Assembly: GCF_005796205.1 (NCBI RefSeq)
Contig: NZ_VAHN01000001.1
Coordinates: 372,001 to 436,000, forward strand
Length of the DNA: 64,000 nucleotides
DNA from: Pseudarthrobacter sp. NamE2
Lineage (GTDB): Bacteria; Actinomycetota; Actinomycetes; Actinomycetales; Micrococcaceae
Direction: 5' to 3'
Part shown: positions 32,244 to 41,321 of the stretch, piece by piece
Numbering within the stretch: the first letter of the stretch is position 1
Layout: every line of letters begins with the position of its first letter
Position numbers and translations under genes: made by a program
The notes under the pieces: generated by a model
What the model was told of the DNA's origin: nothing
Database searches by the model: none
The model's input: the letters and a program-made list of their open reading frames with translations, nothing else

Positions 32244-34054
32244 CGGTCCGCCTCGAGCACGCCTGTCCGGCCGCACCGGCTGCTGAATTGCGCGTTGTAC
32301 AGCCGGGCGTAGTAGCCGTTCGCCCCCAGGAGCTCCGCGTGGGTTCCCTGCTCTACGATGCGTCCTTGGTCCATGACCAGAATTAGATCAGCGTTCCGGA
32401 TCGTGGACAAACGATGTGCGATGACAAAGCTTGTCCTGCCCCGCCGCAACCGCTGCATCGCCTTCCGGATGAGCAGCTCTGTCCTGGAGTCCACAGAGCT
32501 GGTGGCTTCGTCGAGGACCAGGACCGACCGGCCTGCCAGCTGTGCCCGGGCGATGGTGATGAGCTGCCGCTGGCCCTGGCTGAGGGGTTCGCCGCCGTTC
32601 TCAAGCACGGTGCTGTACCCGCAGGGCAGCGACCGGACAAAGCGGTCCACGTGGCTCGCTTCCGCTGCGGCCACAATTTCATTGTCGCCGGCGCCTGGCA
32701 GGCCGTAGGCGATATTGTCACGGATGGTGCCGTTGAACAGCCACGCATCCTGCAGCACCACGCCGAACCTGGAACGCAGCCGGTCCCGCGGCATCGCGGC
32801 GATGTCCCTGCCGTCGATGGTGATCCTGCCGGAGGTCGGCTCGCAAAAGCGCAGCAGCAAATTCACCAGGGTGGTTTTGCCGGCTCCGGTGTGGCCCACG
32901 ACGGCCACCGTCTGCCCCGGTTCCACCCTGAAGGACAAATTCCGGACTGCCGGAGCCGAGCCTGGGTAGCCGAAGGTCACGTCATGGAAAACGATGGGCC
33001 CCTCCCCCACGGCCGGCGTGCCTGGGTCATCCGGTGCAGGTTCTTCCTCCTCCGCGTCCAGCAGGACGAAGACGCGCGCAGCGGAGGCGGCACAGGACTG
33101 GATGAGGCCGAGCAGGCCGCCGATCTGCCCGACGGGCTGGCTGAAGAGCCTGCTGAACTGGATGAACGCCTGGATACCGCCAATCGTCATGGCCCCTGAG
33201 ATCACCTGGAGCGCCCCGACGACGGCTACGGCGATGTAGTTCAGGTTGGACATCAGCACCATTAGCGGTTGGACGACGCCTGCCGCAAACTGTGCTCTGG
33301 TGGCGGCACGGGTGAGACGCCGGTTGCTGCGTGCGAACACCTCGGCGGTCTGGGACTGGCGGCCGAAGGCCTTGATGACCTCGTGCCCGGTGATGAACTC
33401 CTCAACCTGGGCATTCAGCTCCCCGGTTTCGGTCCACTGCCGCGCGTGGTGGGCCTGGGCCCTTCGGGCCACGAGCACGGTGATGCAGGTGGAAAGGGGC
33501 ATGGTGGCAAGTGCTATGACGGCAAGCAGGGGCGAGATCCACAGCATCATGGCCAGCGACCCGCACAACATGAGGACTGACATGATCAGCTGGGTGAGGA
33601 TCTGGTTCAACGCCTGCGAGATGTTGTCGATGTCGTTGGTGGCACGGCTCAGCACGTCGCCCCGGGAGCGCTCCCTGAAGTACGTGGCGGGCAGGCGGTG
33701 CAGCTTGTCCTCGACGGCAGAGCGGAGGTTGTGCATCAGCCCCTGGACGGAGCGGGCCGTCAGGGCGCCCTGGATCCAGTTGAAGAGGGAGGCGAACACG
33801 TATATCAGCGCCACGCCCATGAGCAGGATGGCCAGGCGTTCCTGGTCGATGCCGCTGCCGAAGATGCCGTCCACCACAACATCCGTGGCGTCACCGAGGT
33901 ACTTTGGGGCTGCCACGTTCAGGCCGGCAAAGGCGCAGGTCGCCGCCAAGGCCCCCAGCATGGGCCGCCGAAACGGGCGCAGCAGCCCCAGCAGCCTGCG
34001 TGCGGTGGTCCGGAAGCCGGTTTCCGGACTTTCGATGCCGGCCGTCCCCGTCAC
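32240..34054 (-). CDS. ABC exporter half-transporter, catalytically competent subunit
   Basis: 604 residues from GTG 34054: an exporter membrane domain (about 25-330, six helices) fused to an ATPase. Walker A GHTGAGKTT with K393, signature LSQGQ (canonical LSGGQ altered), Walker B VLDEATSSVD with catalytic E516, and H-loop H547. It pairs with the preceding gene, whose catalytic residues are degenerate. Such heterodimers export drugs or lipophilic compounds. The frame runs upstream of 34054 but is antisense-like there; the GTGA overlap with the partner gene fixes the start. Confidence 0.92.
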   Translation of the reverse strand: MTGTAGIESPETGFRTTARRLLGLLRPFRRPMLGALAATCAFAGLNVAAPKYLGDATDVVVDGIFGSGIDQERLAILLMGVALIYVFASLFNWIQGALTARSVQGLMHNLRSAVEDKLHRLPATYFRERSRGDVLSRATNDIDNISQALNQILTQLIMSVLMLCGSLAMMLWISPLLAVIALATMPLSTCITVLVARRAQAHHARQWTETGELNAQVEEFITGHEVIKAFGRQSQTAEVFARSNRRLTRAATRAQFAAGVVQPLMVLMSNLNYIAVAVVGALQVISGAMTIGGIQAFIQFSRLFSQPVGQIGGLLGLIQSCAASAARVFVLLDAEEEEPAPDDPGTPAVGEGPIVFHDVTFGYPGSAPAVRNLSFRVEPGQTVAVVGHTGAGKTTLVNLLLRFCEPTSGRITIDGRDIAAMPRDRLRSRFGVVLQDAWLFNGTIRDNIAYGLPGAGDNEIVAAAEASHVDRFVRSLPCGYSTVLENGGEPLSQGQRQLITIARAQLAGRSVLVLDEATSSVDSRTELLIRKAMQRLRRGRTSFVIAHRLSTIRNADLILVMDQGRIVEQGTHAELLGANGYYARLYNAQFSSRCGRTGVLEADR

Positions 34055-35901
34055 AGCGGGCTGTCCAGTGCCAGCTGGGACTCGACGATTTCGCGGTAGG
34101 TGCCGGACGTTTCCAGCAGTTCGGGGTGCGTGCCCTGCGCCACGATGCGGCCGCCGTCGAGCACCAGGATCAGGCCGGCGCCTTCGACGGCGGACACACG
34201 CTCGGCCACCATGAGGACGGCTGCGTCCGCCAATTCTGCCTCCAGCACCTCCCGCAGCCGCGTCTCGGTGTCGTAGTCGAGCGCAGAGAAGCTGTCGTCG
34301 AAGAGGAAAAGGGATGACTTGCGGAGCAGGGCGCGTGCGATGCACAGCCGCTGCCGCTGGCCCCCGGACAGCGTGGTTCCGCCCTGGCCCACGGGCGTGT
34401 GGAGGCCCAGCGGGAGGTCGCGCATGAACCGCATGGTCTGGGCCTTCTCCAGGACGTCCCACAGTTCGTCGTTGGAGGCTTCAGGAGCTGCCATACGGAG
34501 GTTTTCTGCAATGGTGCCGGAAAAAAGGTGCGCCTGCTGGGGCACGATGGACATGCTTCCGCGGAGCGCGTCCAGCGTCAGATCCTGGATGTCAGCCCCA
34601 TCCAGGAAAATATCTCCCTCCGTGGACTCGAGGAAACGCGGGACCAGGTTCAATAGCGTGGATTTTCCACTGCCCGTGGACCCCAGGACGGCCGTGGTGC
34701 TGCCGGGTCGGGCAACAAAACTGATGCCTGCGAGAACGGGTTCCTCTGCTCCAGGATAGGAAAACCCGACGTTCCTGAACTCGAGGACTCCGTGCCCGGA
34801 CGCCGGCCCTTGCGGCGTCTTCGGCGCTGACGGCATTTTCGGCGCTGCGGAACGGACGCCTGCCCCAAATACCTGCCGGTCCCGCACGGAAGGCTCGGTG
34901 TCCAGGACGGCACAGATGCGTTCCGCGCATACTGCTGCGCGCGGCGCCGTCATCAGGACGTACATGGACATCATGATGGCCAGCAGGATTTGCATGATGT
35001 AGGCGATGAATGCGGTCAGCGCACCGACATTCATCTGGCCGGCCTGGATCCGCTCCCCGCCGAACCAGACGACGGCCACCGACGACAGGTTCACCACAAG
35101 CATTGTCAATGGGAGCATTGCTGCCACCAGCAGTGCGGACCGGAGATTGTTGGCCGTAAGGCTGGTATTTGCCTCCCCAAACCGGGCGATTTCATGCTTT
35201 TGGCGCACGAAGGCCCGGATGACGCCTGCTCCGATGATCTGCTCCCGCAGGATGCCGCCGGCGTTGTCCAGCAGGTCCTGCCCCTCCCGGTAAAGCGGGA
35301 TGAGGCGCCCCACGATGGCCGACATGATCAGTACAAGCAGCGGTACGATCACGATGATCACCGCTGACAGGCCGACATCCTGCTGCAGGGCGAGGATGAC
35401 GCCGCCAAGCCCCATGGCCGGGCCCGCAATCAGCATGGTGCACACCAGGAGCGTAAAAGCCTGGATCTGCTGGACGTCGTTAGTGGCCCGCGTGGTCAGG
35501 CTCTGGGTTCCGAACCGGGCAACCTCCTGGGAGGACAGTTCCTGGATTTTCAGGAAAATCTCCATGCGGAGCCGCTGCCCCGTTTTCATGGCCACGACGG
35601 CGGCGCAGAAGCCCGCAGCTACCGCTGCGCCGGCCTGGACGGCCGCGATTCCGGCCATCAGGGCGCCCAGCCGTGCGATAACTCCGGGATCGCCTCCCAC
35701 AATGCCGTCATCGACGATCGCTGCGTTGACGGTGGGGAGCAGGAGGTTCGCGGCAGCCTGGACCAGCTGCAGGAGGACGATGGCGGCGACCGGGGCCTTG
35801 TGCGCTGCGAGGAGGCGCCCCATGAGTCCGATCAGCAACGCACCTCCAGTAAGCTCAGGAAGCCTGCGGGCGGCGGTAGCCTTTCCCCCAGTCAGCCACA
35901 T
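34051..35901 (-). CDS. ABC exporter half-transporter with degenerate ATP site
   Basis: 616 residues. Membrane domain about 25-350, ATPase about 375-610. Walker A GSTGSGKST (K413) and signature LSGGQ are intact, but the catalytic glutamate after Walker B is Asp (D536 in LFDDSFSALD) and the H-loop histidine is Glu (E567 in VAERVS). This is the degenerate nucleotide site expected of one half of a heterodimeric exporter. The start is uncertain: ATG 35901 (GGCGGG upstream) or ATG/TTG near 35823-35838 behind GGAGGTG. It is coupled to the next gene by a GTGA overlap. Confidence 0.9.
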   Translation of the reverse strand: MWLTGGKATAARRLPELTGGALLIGLMGRLLAAHKAPVAAIVLLQLVQAAANLLLPTVNAAIVDDGIVGGDPGVIARLGALMAGIAAVQAGAAVAAGFCAAVVAMKTGQRLRMEIFLKIQELSSQEVARFGTQSLTTRATNDVQQIQAFTLLVCTMLIAGPAMGLGGVILALQQDVGLSAVIIVIVPLLVLIMSAIVGRLIPLYREGQDLLDNAGGILREQIIGAGVIRAFVRQKHEIARFGEANTSLTANNLRSALLVAAMLPLTMLVVNLSSVAVVWFGGERIQAGQMNVGALTAFIAYIMQILLAIMMSMYVLMTAPRAAVCAERICAVLDTEPSVRDRQVFGAGVRSAAPKMPSAPKTPQGPASGHGVLEFRNVGFSYPGAEEPVLAGISFVARPGSTTAVLGSTGSGKSTLLNLVPRFLESTEGDIFLDGADIQDLTLDALRGSMSIVPQQAHLFSGTIAENLRMAAPEASNDELWDVLEKAQTMRFMRDLPLGLHTPVGQGGTTLSGGQRQRLCIARALLRKSSLFLFDDSFSALDYDTETRLREVLEAELADAAVLMVAERVSAVEGAGLILVLDGGRIVAQGTHPELLETSGTYREIVESQLALDSPL

Positions 35902-35983
35902 CCCGCCATTGTAAGGCAGATCACTTACTATCGCTGTCAACCCGCTTGACCGTGCTGTAGACAAAGTCCACCGACTGGAGGAT

Positions 35984-36763
35984 CTAACCTTCCTTGCAGC
36001 CCACCGCGAAGATCCTCCGGAACGGGAACACCGTTCCGTGGCTCCCCGGCGGATATGCCGCGCGCAGGGCAGCCGCGTACTCGGCTTCGAACTCCTCGCC
36101 GTCCACGGCCGGCAACGCGGCGAGAACCGGCCGCAGGGCGGTCCCCCGCACCCACTCGAGGACAGGGTCCGGACCCGGCAGAAGCTGCTGGTACGTGGTC
36201 TCCCAGGCGTCCGCCGTGCAGCCGCCGTCGAGCAGGATCTGCAGGTAGTCCGCTGGTTCCCCAACCGATTCGCCGCCGCGCAGAACTTCGCCAAGCTGCG
36301 GCGCCCAGCGGGCGGACGCCGCCAGTTCGCGCATCAGCGCATGGGACGGCGCGTTGAAGTTCCCCGGAACCTGCATCGCGAACCATGCACCCGGGCGCAG
36401 CACTTCCAGCCATGACCGGATCATGTCCCGGTGCCCGGGAACCCACTGCAGCGCGGCGTTGCTGACCACCACGTCCGTGCCTGCTGGCGGTGTCCAGCCG
36501 GAGATGTCGGCTTTTTCAAAGTTCAGGGACGGGTATCTTTCGGACAGGGGTGCCGCCTTCGCGAGCATGTCCGGGGAGGAATCGATTCCCACCACCTCCG
36601 CGCCCGGCCAGCGTTCTGCGAGGGTGGCAGTCAGATTGCCCGGGCCGCATCCCAGATCCACCACCAAGGCCGGCTGTTCGGCAAGGATCCTGCCCGTAAG
36701 GTCGAAAAACGGCCGGTGCCGATGATCGCCGAACTGCACGTACTTGGCCGGATCCCATTGCAT
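35984..36763 (-). CDS. tam: SAM-dependent methyltransferase, trans-aconitate 2-methyltransferase-like
   Basis: 259 residues. SAM-binding motif I VVDLGCGPGNLT near residue 34, acidic end of strand 2 in VVGIDSSPDML near 58, and motif IV DVVVSNAALQWV near 96. The N-terminus MQWDPAKYVQFGDHRHRPF is typical of Tam, which methylates trans-aconitate, an inhibitor of aconitase. AGGGA precedes the ATG. It lies 82 bp before the exporter pair; a functional link is not evident. Divergent from the helicase gene. Confidence 0.87.
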   Translation of the reverse strand: MQWDPAKYVQFGDHRHRPFFDLTGRILAEQPALVVDLGCGPGNLTATLAERWPGAEVVGIDSSPDMLAKAAPLSERYPSLNFEKADISGWTPPAGTDVVVSNAALQWVPGHRDMIRSWLEVLRPGAWFAMQVPGNFNAPSHALMRELAASARWAPQLGEVLRGGESVGEPADYLQILLDGGCTADAWETTYQQLLPGPDPVLEWVRGTALRPVLAALPAVDGEEFEAEYAAALRAAYPPGSHGTVFPFRRIFAVGCKEG

Positions 36764-36858
36764 AAGCTTCCCTGCTGCGTCGACTTGTCACTTTGTAGGG
36801 AAGCCTAGCCGGGAGCGGACAAATTTCCTGTCACGGGATGGCACTAAGCTGGAAATCA

Positions 36859-39402
36859 ATGAGACTCGTTGACCAGCTTCCTGACCTGCCCGCCAGGAGT
36901 CCTTCAGCCGCCGTCGACCCCGACGACCTTTACACCCGCTTCGTGGAGTGGACGGAGAGCCGCGGACTGGCGCTGTATCCGGCGCAGGATGAAGCCATCA
37001 TGGAACTGGCCACGGGAGCCAATGTCATCCTGGCCACCCCCACCGGTTCCGGAAAATCGCTGGTGGCCATCGCCGCCCACTTCCAGGCAATGGCCCATGG
37101 GCGGCGCAGCTACTATACCGCGCCCATCAAGGCGCTGGTGTCGGAGAAGTTCTTCGCGCTCTGCGAGATTTTCGGCGCCGAAAACGTGGGTATGATCACC
37201 GGCGACTCAGGGGTCAACCAGGACGCGCCCATCATCTGCTGCACCGCGGAGATCCTTGCGAACACTGCCCTGCGGGAGGGTGCTGCCGCCGGGCTGGGCG
37301 CAGTCATCATGGATGAGTTCCACTTTTACTCGGACCCGCAGCGCGGCTGGGCGTGGCAGGTGCCGCTGCTGGAGCTCCCGCAGGCGCAGTTCCTGCTGAT
37401 GTCCGCCACCCTGGGCGACGTCACCAGGTTCGAAAAAGGACTCACGGACCTCACCGGCCGGCCCACCACCACGGTGAGCTCGGCGGAGCGGCCCATTCCG
37501 CTGCACTACTACTATCACGAGACGCCCGTGCACGAGACGCTGGAGGAACTGCTGGCGACCAGGCAGGTGCCGGTCTACGTGGTGCACTTCAGCCAGGTCG
37601 AAGCCATCGACCGTGCCCAGACGCTGATGAGCATCAACGTCTGCACGCGGGAAGAGAAGGACAGGATTGCCGAGCTCATTGCGAACTTCCGCTTCGCTGC
37701 CGGCTTCGGGAAAACGCTGAACCGGCTGGTCCGGCACGGCATCGGCGTGCACCACGCCGGGATGCTGCCCAAGTACCGGCGCCTGGTGGAGCAGTTGGCC
37801 CAGGCCGGACTGCTTAAGGTCATCTGCGGCACCGATACGCTCGGCGTGGGCATCAACGTCCCCATCCGCACCGTCCTGCTCACGGCCTTGAGCAAGTACG
37901 ACGGCGTCCGCACCCGGCTGCTGAACTCCCGGGAGTTCCACCAAATAGCAGGGCGTGCCGGGCGGGCCGGGTACGACACCGCCGGAACGGTGGTGGTCCA
38001 GGCGCCGGAGCACGTGACGGAAAATGTGCGTGCCATGGCCAAGGCAGTGGCGAAGTTCGGGGACGACCAAAAGAAGCTCCGCCAGGTCGTCAAGAAGAAG
38101 CCGCCGGAAGGGTTTGTCTCGTGGGGGGAGCCAACGTTCAAACGGCTGGTCGAATCGGTCCCTGACCCCCTCAATTCCAGCTTCAGCGTCACTCACGCGA
38201 TGCTCATGAACCTCATGGAACGGCCCGGGGACCCGTTCGCGGCCGCCCGCCGCCTGCTCACGGAAAACCACGAGACGCGTCCCTCCCAGCTGCGGCTGAT
38301 GAAGAAGGCGCTCGGGATCTACCGGGAACTGCTGGCAGCCGGGGTGGTGGAGCGGATTCCGGCAGACCAGCGGGGCCAGGACGGCCGCACTGTCCGGCTT
38401 ACCGTCCACCTCCAGCCGAACTTCGCGCTGAACCAGCCGCTCTCCCCCTTCGCACTTGCCGCACTGGAACTCCTTGACCCGGCGTCGCCGTCGTACGCCC
38501 TGGACGTGGTTTCCGTGATCGAGGCGACCCTGGAAAAGCCGCGGCAAATTCTTTCCGCCCAGCAGAAAAAGGCCCGCGGTGAGGCAGTGGCGGCCATGAA
38601 GGCGGACGGCATCGATTACGAGCAGCGGATGGCCATGCTGGAAGAGGTCAGTTATCCGCAGCCCCTCGCCGACATCCTCGAAGACGCCTTCGAGGTCTAC
38701 CGCAAGGCGGCCCCCTGGGTGGGCGACTTCGAACTGGCACCGAAGTCCGTGGTGCGCGACATGTACGAGCGGGCCATGAACTTTGGCGAGTTCGTGCAGT
38801 TCTACGGGCTGGCCCGGTCCGAAGGCATCGTGCTGCGGTACCTCGCTGACGCGTTCAAGGCCCTCCGGCAGACGGTGCCGCAGGACATGCTGCGCGACGA
38901 CCTCGAAGACCTCATCGCCTGGCTGGGCGAACTGGTCCGCCAGGTGGACTCCAGCCTGCTGGACGAATGGGAGGAACTGGCCACCGGCGCCGCGCCCACG
39001 CCGCATGACGCGCCGCCGCCTCCGCCGCCATCCCTGACCTCCAACATCCGGGCATTCCGGGTGATGGTCCGCAACGAGATGTTCCGCCGGGTGGAGCTCT
39101 TTGCGGACGAGGACGCCGAAGCCCTGGGCGAACTGGACGGCGGGTCCGGCTGGGACCGGGACCGCTGGGAAGACGCGCTGGACGACTACTTCGATGAACA
39201 CGACGACATCGGCACAGGTCCCGACGCCCGCGGGCCCGGGCTGCTCATCATCACGGAAGAACCGGGGACGTGGAAGGTCCGGCAGATCTTCGACGACCCG
39301 GCCCGGAACCATGACTGGGGAATCTCGGCGGAGGTTGACCTGGCAGGCTCGGACGATACCGGAACCGCGGTGGTCCGGGTGGCGGACGTCAACCGCCTGT
39401 GA
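36859..39402 (+). CDS. DEAD/DEAH-box helicase with C-terminal DUF3516
   Basis: 847 residues, superfamily 2 helicase. Motif I ATPTGSGKS near residue 60, motif II DEFH near 152, motif III SATLGD near 180, and motif VI QIAGRAGRAGYD near 370. The C-terminal 300 residues match the DUF3516 type found in actinobacteria. Relatedness to Ski2/Mtr4-like RNA helicases suggests RNA processing, but a DNA role is possible. ATG 36859 chosen; TAAGCT (36845-36850) lies 8 nt before it, suggesting a leaderless or near-leaderless mRNA. An in-frame ATG at 36838 is upstream of that element. Confidence 0.9.
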   Translation: MRLVDQLPDLPARSPSAAVDPDDLYTRFVEWTESRGLALYPAQDEAIMELATGANVILATPTGSGKSLVAIAAHFQAMAHGRRSYYTAPIKALVSEKFFALCEIFGAENVGMITGDSGVNQDAPIICCTAEILANTALREGAAAGLGAVIMDEFHFYSDPQRGWAWQVPLLELPQAQFLLMSATLGDVTRFEKGLTDLTGRPTTTVSSAERPIPLHYYYHETPVHETLEELLATRQVPVYVVHFSQVEAIDRAQTLMSINVCTREEKDRIAELIANFRFAAGFGKTLNRLVRHGIGVHHAGMLPKYRRLVEQLAQAGLLKVICGTDTLGVGINVPIRTVLLTALSKYDGVRTRLLNSREFHQIAGRAGRAGYDTAGTVVVQAPEHVTENVRAMAKAVAKFGDDQKKLRQVVKKKPPEGFVSWGEPTFKRLVESVPDPLNSSFSVTHAMLMNLMERPGDPFAAARRLLTENHETRPSQLRLMKKALGIYRELLAAGVVERIPADQRGQDGRTVRLTVHLQPNFALNQPLSPFALAALELLDPASPSYALDVVSVIEATLEKPRQILSAQQKKARGEAVAAMKADGIDYEQRMAMLEEVSYPQPLADILEDAFEVYRKAAPWVGDFELAPKSVVRDMYERAMNFGEFVQFYGLARSEGIVLRYLADAFKALRQTVPQDMLRDDLEDLIAWLGELVRQVDSSLLDEWEELATGAAPTPHDAPPPPPPSLTSNIRAFRVMVRNEMFRRVELFADEDAEALGELDGGSGWDRDRWEDALDDYFDEHDDIGTGPDARGPGLLIITEEPGTWKVRQIFDDPARNHDWGISAEVDLAGSDDTGTAVVRVADVNRL

Positions 39403-39451
39403 AGCCGGAGTACCTGAGGGAAGGGCCCCGCCGCGGCGGTAAGCTCGAACA

Positions 39452-39952
39452 ATGAGTGTTATCCGCCCCGCAACCGAGCATGACATCCCTGCGATCCTCC
39501 GGATGATCCACGAGCTGGCGCACTACGAGAAGGAGCCGGACGCCGTCCGCAACACCCCGGACATGCTGCGGCAGGTCCTTTTCGGTGAGAACCCGCGCGT
39601 CTACGCCGCCATGGCGGAGAACGAGGCCGGCGAGGTCCGCGGTTTTGCCCTGTGGTTCCTTAACTACTCCACCTGGGAAGGCACCCACGGCGTCTACCTT
39701 GAGGACCTTTACGTCAGCCCCGACGCCCGCGGTGAAGGACACGGCAAGGCCCTGCTGCAGCACCTCGCCGCCATCGCTGTAGAGAACGGATACGCCCGGG
39801 TGGAGTGGAGCGTCCTAGACTGGAACGAGCCTTCCATCAACTTCTACCGCCGCCTCGGAGCGCGCCCCATGGACGGGTGGTCCACCTTCCGTCTCAGCGG
39901 CGACGCCCTTGAGCAGTTCGGCAGTGCGGTCCCCGCTGGGGCCAATGGCTGA
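39452..39952 (+). CDS. GNAT acetyltransferase, diamine/spermidine N-acetyltransferase-like
   Basis: 166 residues, a single GNAT domain. N-terminal IRPATEHDIPAILRMI, LEDLYVSPDARGEGHGKALL near 88-107 (acetyl-CoA R/Q-x-x-G-x-G/A site as ARGEGHGKA), and the C-terminal WNEPSINFYRRLGA. The layout follows the SSAT/thialysine acetyltransferase group, so a polyamine or amino-acid amine is a reasonable acceptor but unproven. TAAGCT (39440-39445) is 6 nt before the ATG (leaderless). Overlaps the next gene by 8 nt. Confidence 0.85.
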   Translation: MSVIRPATEHDIPAILRMIHELAHYEKEPDAVRNTPDMLRQVLFGENPRVYAAMAENEAGEVRGFALWFLNYSTWEGTHGVYLEDLYVSPDARGEGHGKALLQHLAAIAVENGYARVEWSVLDWNEPSINFYRRLGARPMDGWSTFRLSGDALEQFGSAVPAGANG

Positions 39953-41321
39953 CGCACGGCATCCCGGCGCCGTCAGGGCACTGACCCGCCTTCTCCGCCC
40001 AGGGCAGGACGCTGCGGGGCAGCATGAGATCCGGGCACGGCATGAGTTCCGCGGCATGCGGACGGTGGAGCACTTCTTCACCGTCCCGCTGGACCATTTG
40101 GTCCCCGACGGGGAGGCCATCACCGTTTTCGCCCGCGAATACGTTTCGTCGTCGCACAGCGAGGAGGAAGCCAGAAAGCTTCCGTGGCTGCTGTTCCTGC
40201 AGGGCGGTCCCGGCGGGCGCGGCAACCGCTTCGGCTCCCTGGGCGGCTGGAGCAAGGCAGCCGCGAAGGAGTTCCGCATCCTGATGCTGGACCAGCGGGG
40301 CACAGGCCTCTCCACCCCCGTGGACCGCAACACCCTGCCGCTGCGGGGTTCCGCAGAAGAGCAGGCTGCGTACCTGGAGCACTTCCGGGCTGACTCCATC
40401 GTGGCCGATGCTGAACTGGTCCGCAGGACCCTCGGCTCGCCGCCCTGGAGTGTGTTCGGCCAGAGCTACGGCGGTTTCTGCGCCGTGACGTACCTGTCCT
40501 TTGCTCCCGCCGGCCTTCGCGAGGTCCTGATCACGGGCGGGCTGCCGCCCCTGACGGGGCCGGCCGACGACGTCTACCGTGCCACTTTCCAGCGGGTGGC
40601 GGCGCGCAATGCCGAGTACTTCACGTGGTATCCGGAAGACCGTGAGACCGTGGACCGTGTGGCCCGCCACCTGAAAAGCACGCCCGAGTTCCTGCCCGAC
40701 GGCAGTCCCCTCACCGTGGAGCGCTTCCAAATGGTGGGTGCGTTCCTGGGCGGCAACACCCGGGTGGACAGCCTCCATTACCTGCTGGAGGACGCCTTTG
40801 CCGGCACCCCTGACGGCCCGCGGTTGTCCGACCCGTTCCTGGAGCAGGTGCAGGGCATCGTCTCCCGCCGTTCCAACCCGCTGTACGCCCTGATGCACGA
40901 AACCATTTACGGCCAGGGCCTGGCAACCAACTGGTCTGCCTGGCGGGTGCTGGATGAGTACCCGGAATTCCGGCCCGACGCCGAGCCCCTCCTGCTGACG
41001 GGTGAAATGATCTACCCGTGGTACTTCGAACAGGACCCGGCATTGCAGCCCCTCCGCGAAGTGGCGGAACTTCTTGCCCGTAAACAGGACTGGGGACCGC
41101 TCTACGACGTACGGCAACTGGCGGCCAACCGGGTACCGGTGGCTGCCGCGGTCTACTCCGAGGACATCTACGTGGACCGCAAACTCTCCCTGGAAACAGC
41201 CGCCGCGGTCCGCGGGCTCCAGGTCTGGGAGACGGGCGACTTCCACCATGACGGCATTGCCGACGACGGCGAGGGCATCTTTGGGCGGCTACTTGGAATG
41301 GCCAGGTCAGGCCGCCGCTGA
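39945..41321 (+). CDS. Alpha/beta hydrolase, proline iminopeptidase-like (S33 family)
   Basis: 458 residues. Oxyanion region LQGGPGGRG near residue 85, nucleophile elbow GQSYGGF near 170, and C-terminal FHHDGI with the likely catalytic His. N-terminal FTVPLDHLVP is shared by large S33 aminopeptidases that release N-terminal proline or similar residues. ATG 39945 overlaps the stop of the GNAT gene; internal ATG 40058 would also give a complete fold. Its 3' end overlaps the MFS gene by 15 bp on the other strand. Confidence 0.85.
   Translation: MADARHPGAVRALTRLLRPGQDAAGQHEIRARHEFRGMRTVEHFFTVPLDHLVPDGEAITVFAREYVSSSHSEEEARKLPWLLFLQGGPGGRGNRFGSLGGWSKAAAKEFRILMLDQRGTGLSTPVDRNTLPLRGSAEEQAAYLEHFRADSIVADAELVRRTLGSPPWSVFGQSYGGFCAVTYLSFAPAGLREVLITGGLPPLTGPADDVYRATFQRVAARNAEYFTWYPEDRETVDRVARHLKSTPEFLPDGSPLTVERFQMVGAFLGGNTRVDSLHYLLEDAFAGTPDGPRLSDPFLEQVQGIVSRRSNPLYALMHETIYGQGLATNWSAWRVLDEYPEFRPDAEPLLLTGEMIYPWYFEQDPALQPLREVAELLARKQDWGPLYDVRQLAANRVPVAAAVYSEDIYVDRKLSLETAAAVRGLQVWETGDFHHDGIADDGEGIFGRLLGMARSGRR

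Noticed and set aside
37207..39486. 759-codon open frame antisense to the DUF3516 helicase
   Set aside because: The helicase has all motifs in order on the plus strand; the antisense frame has none.
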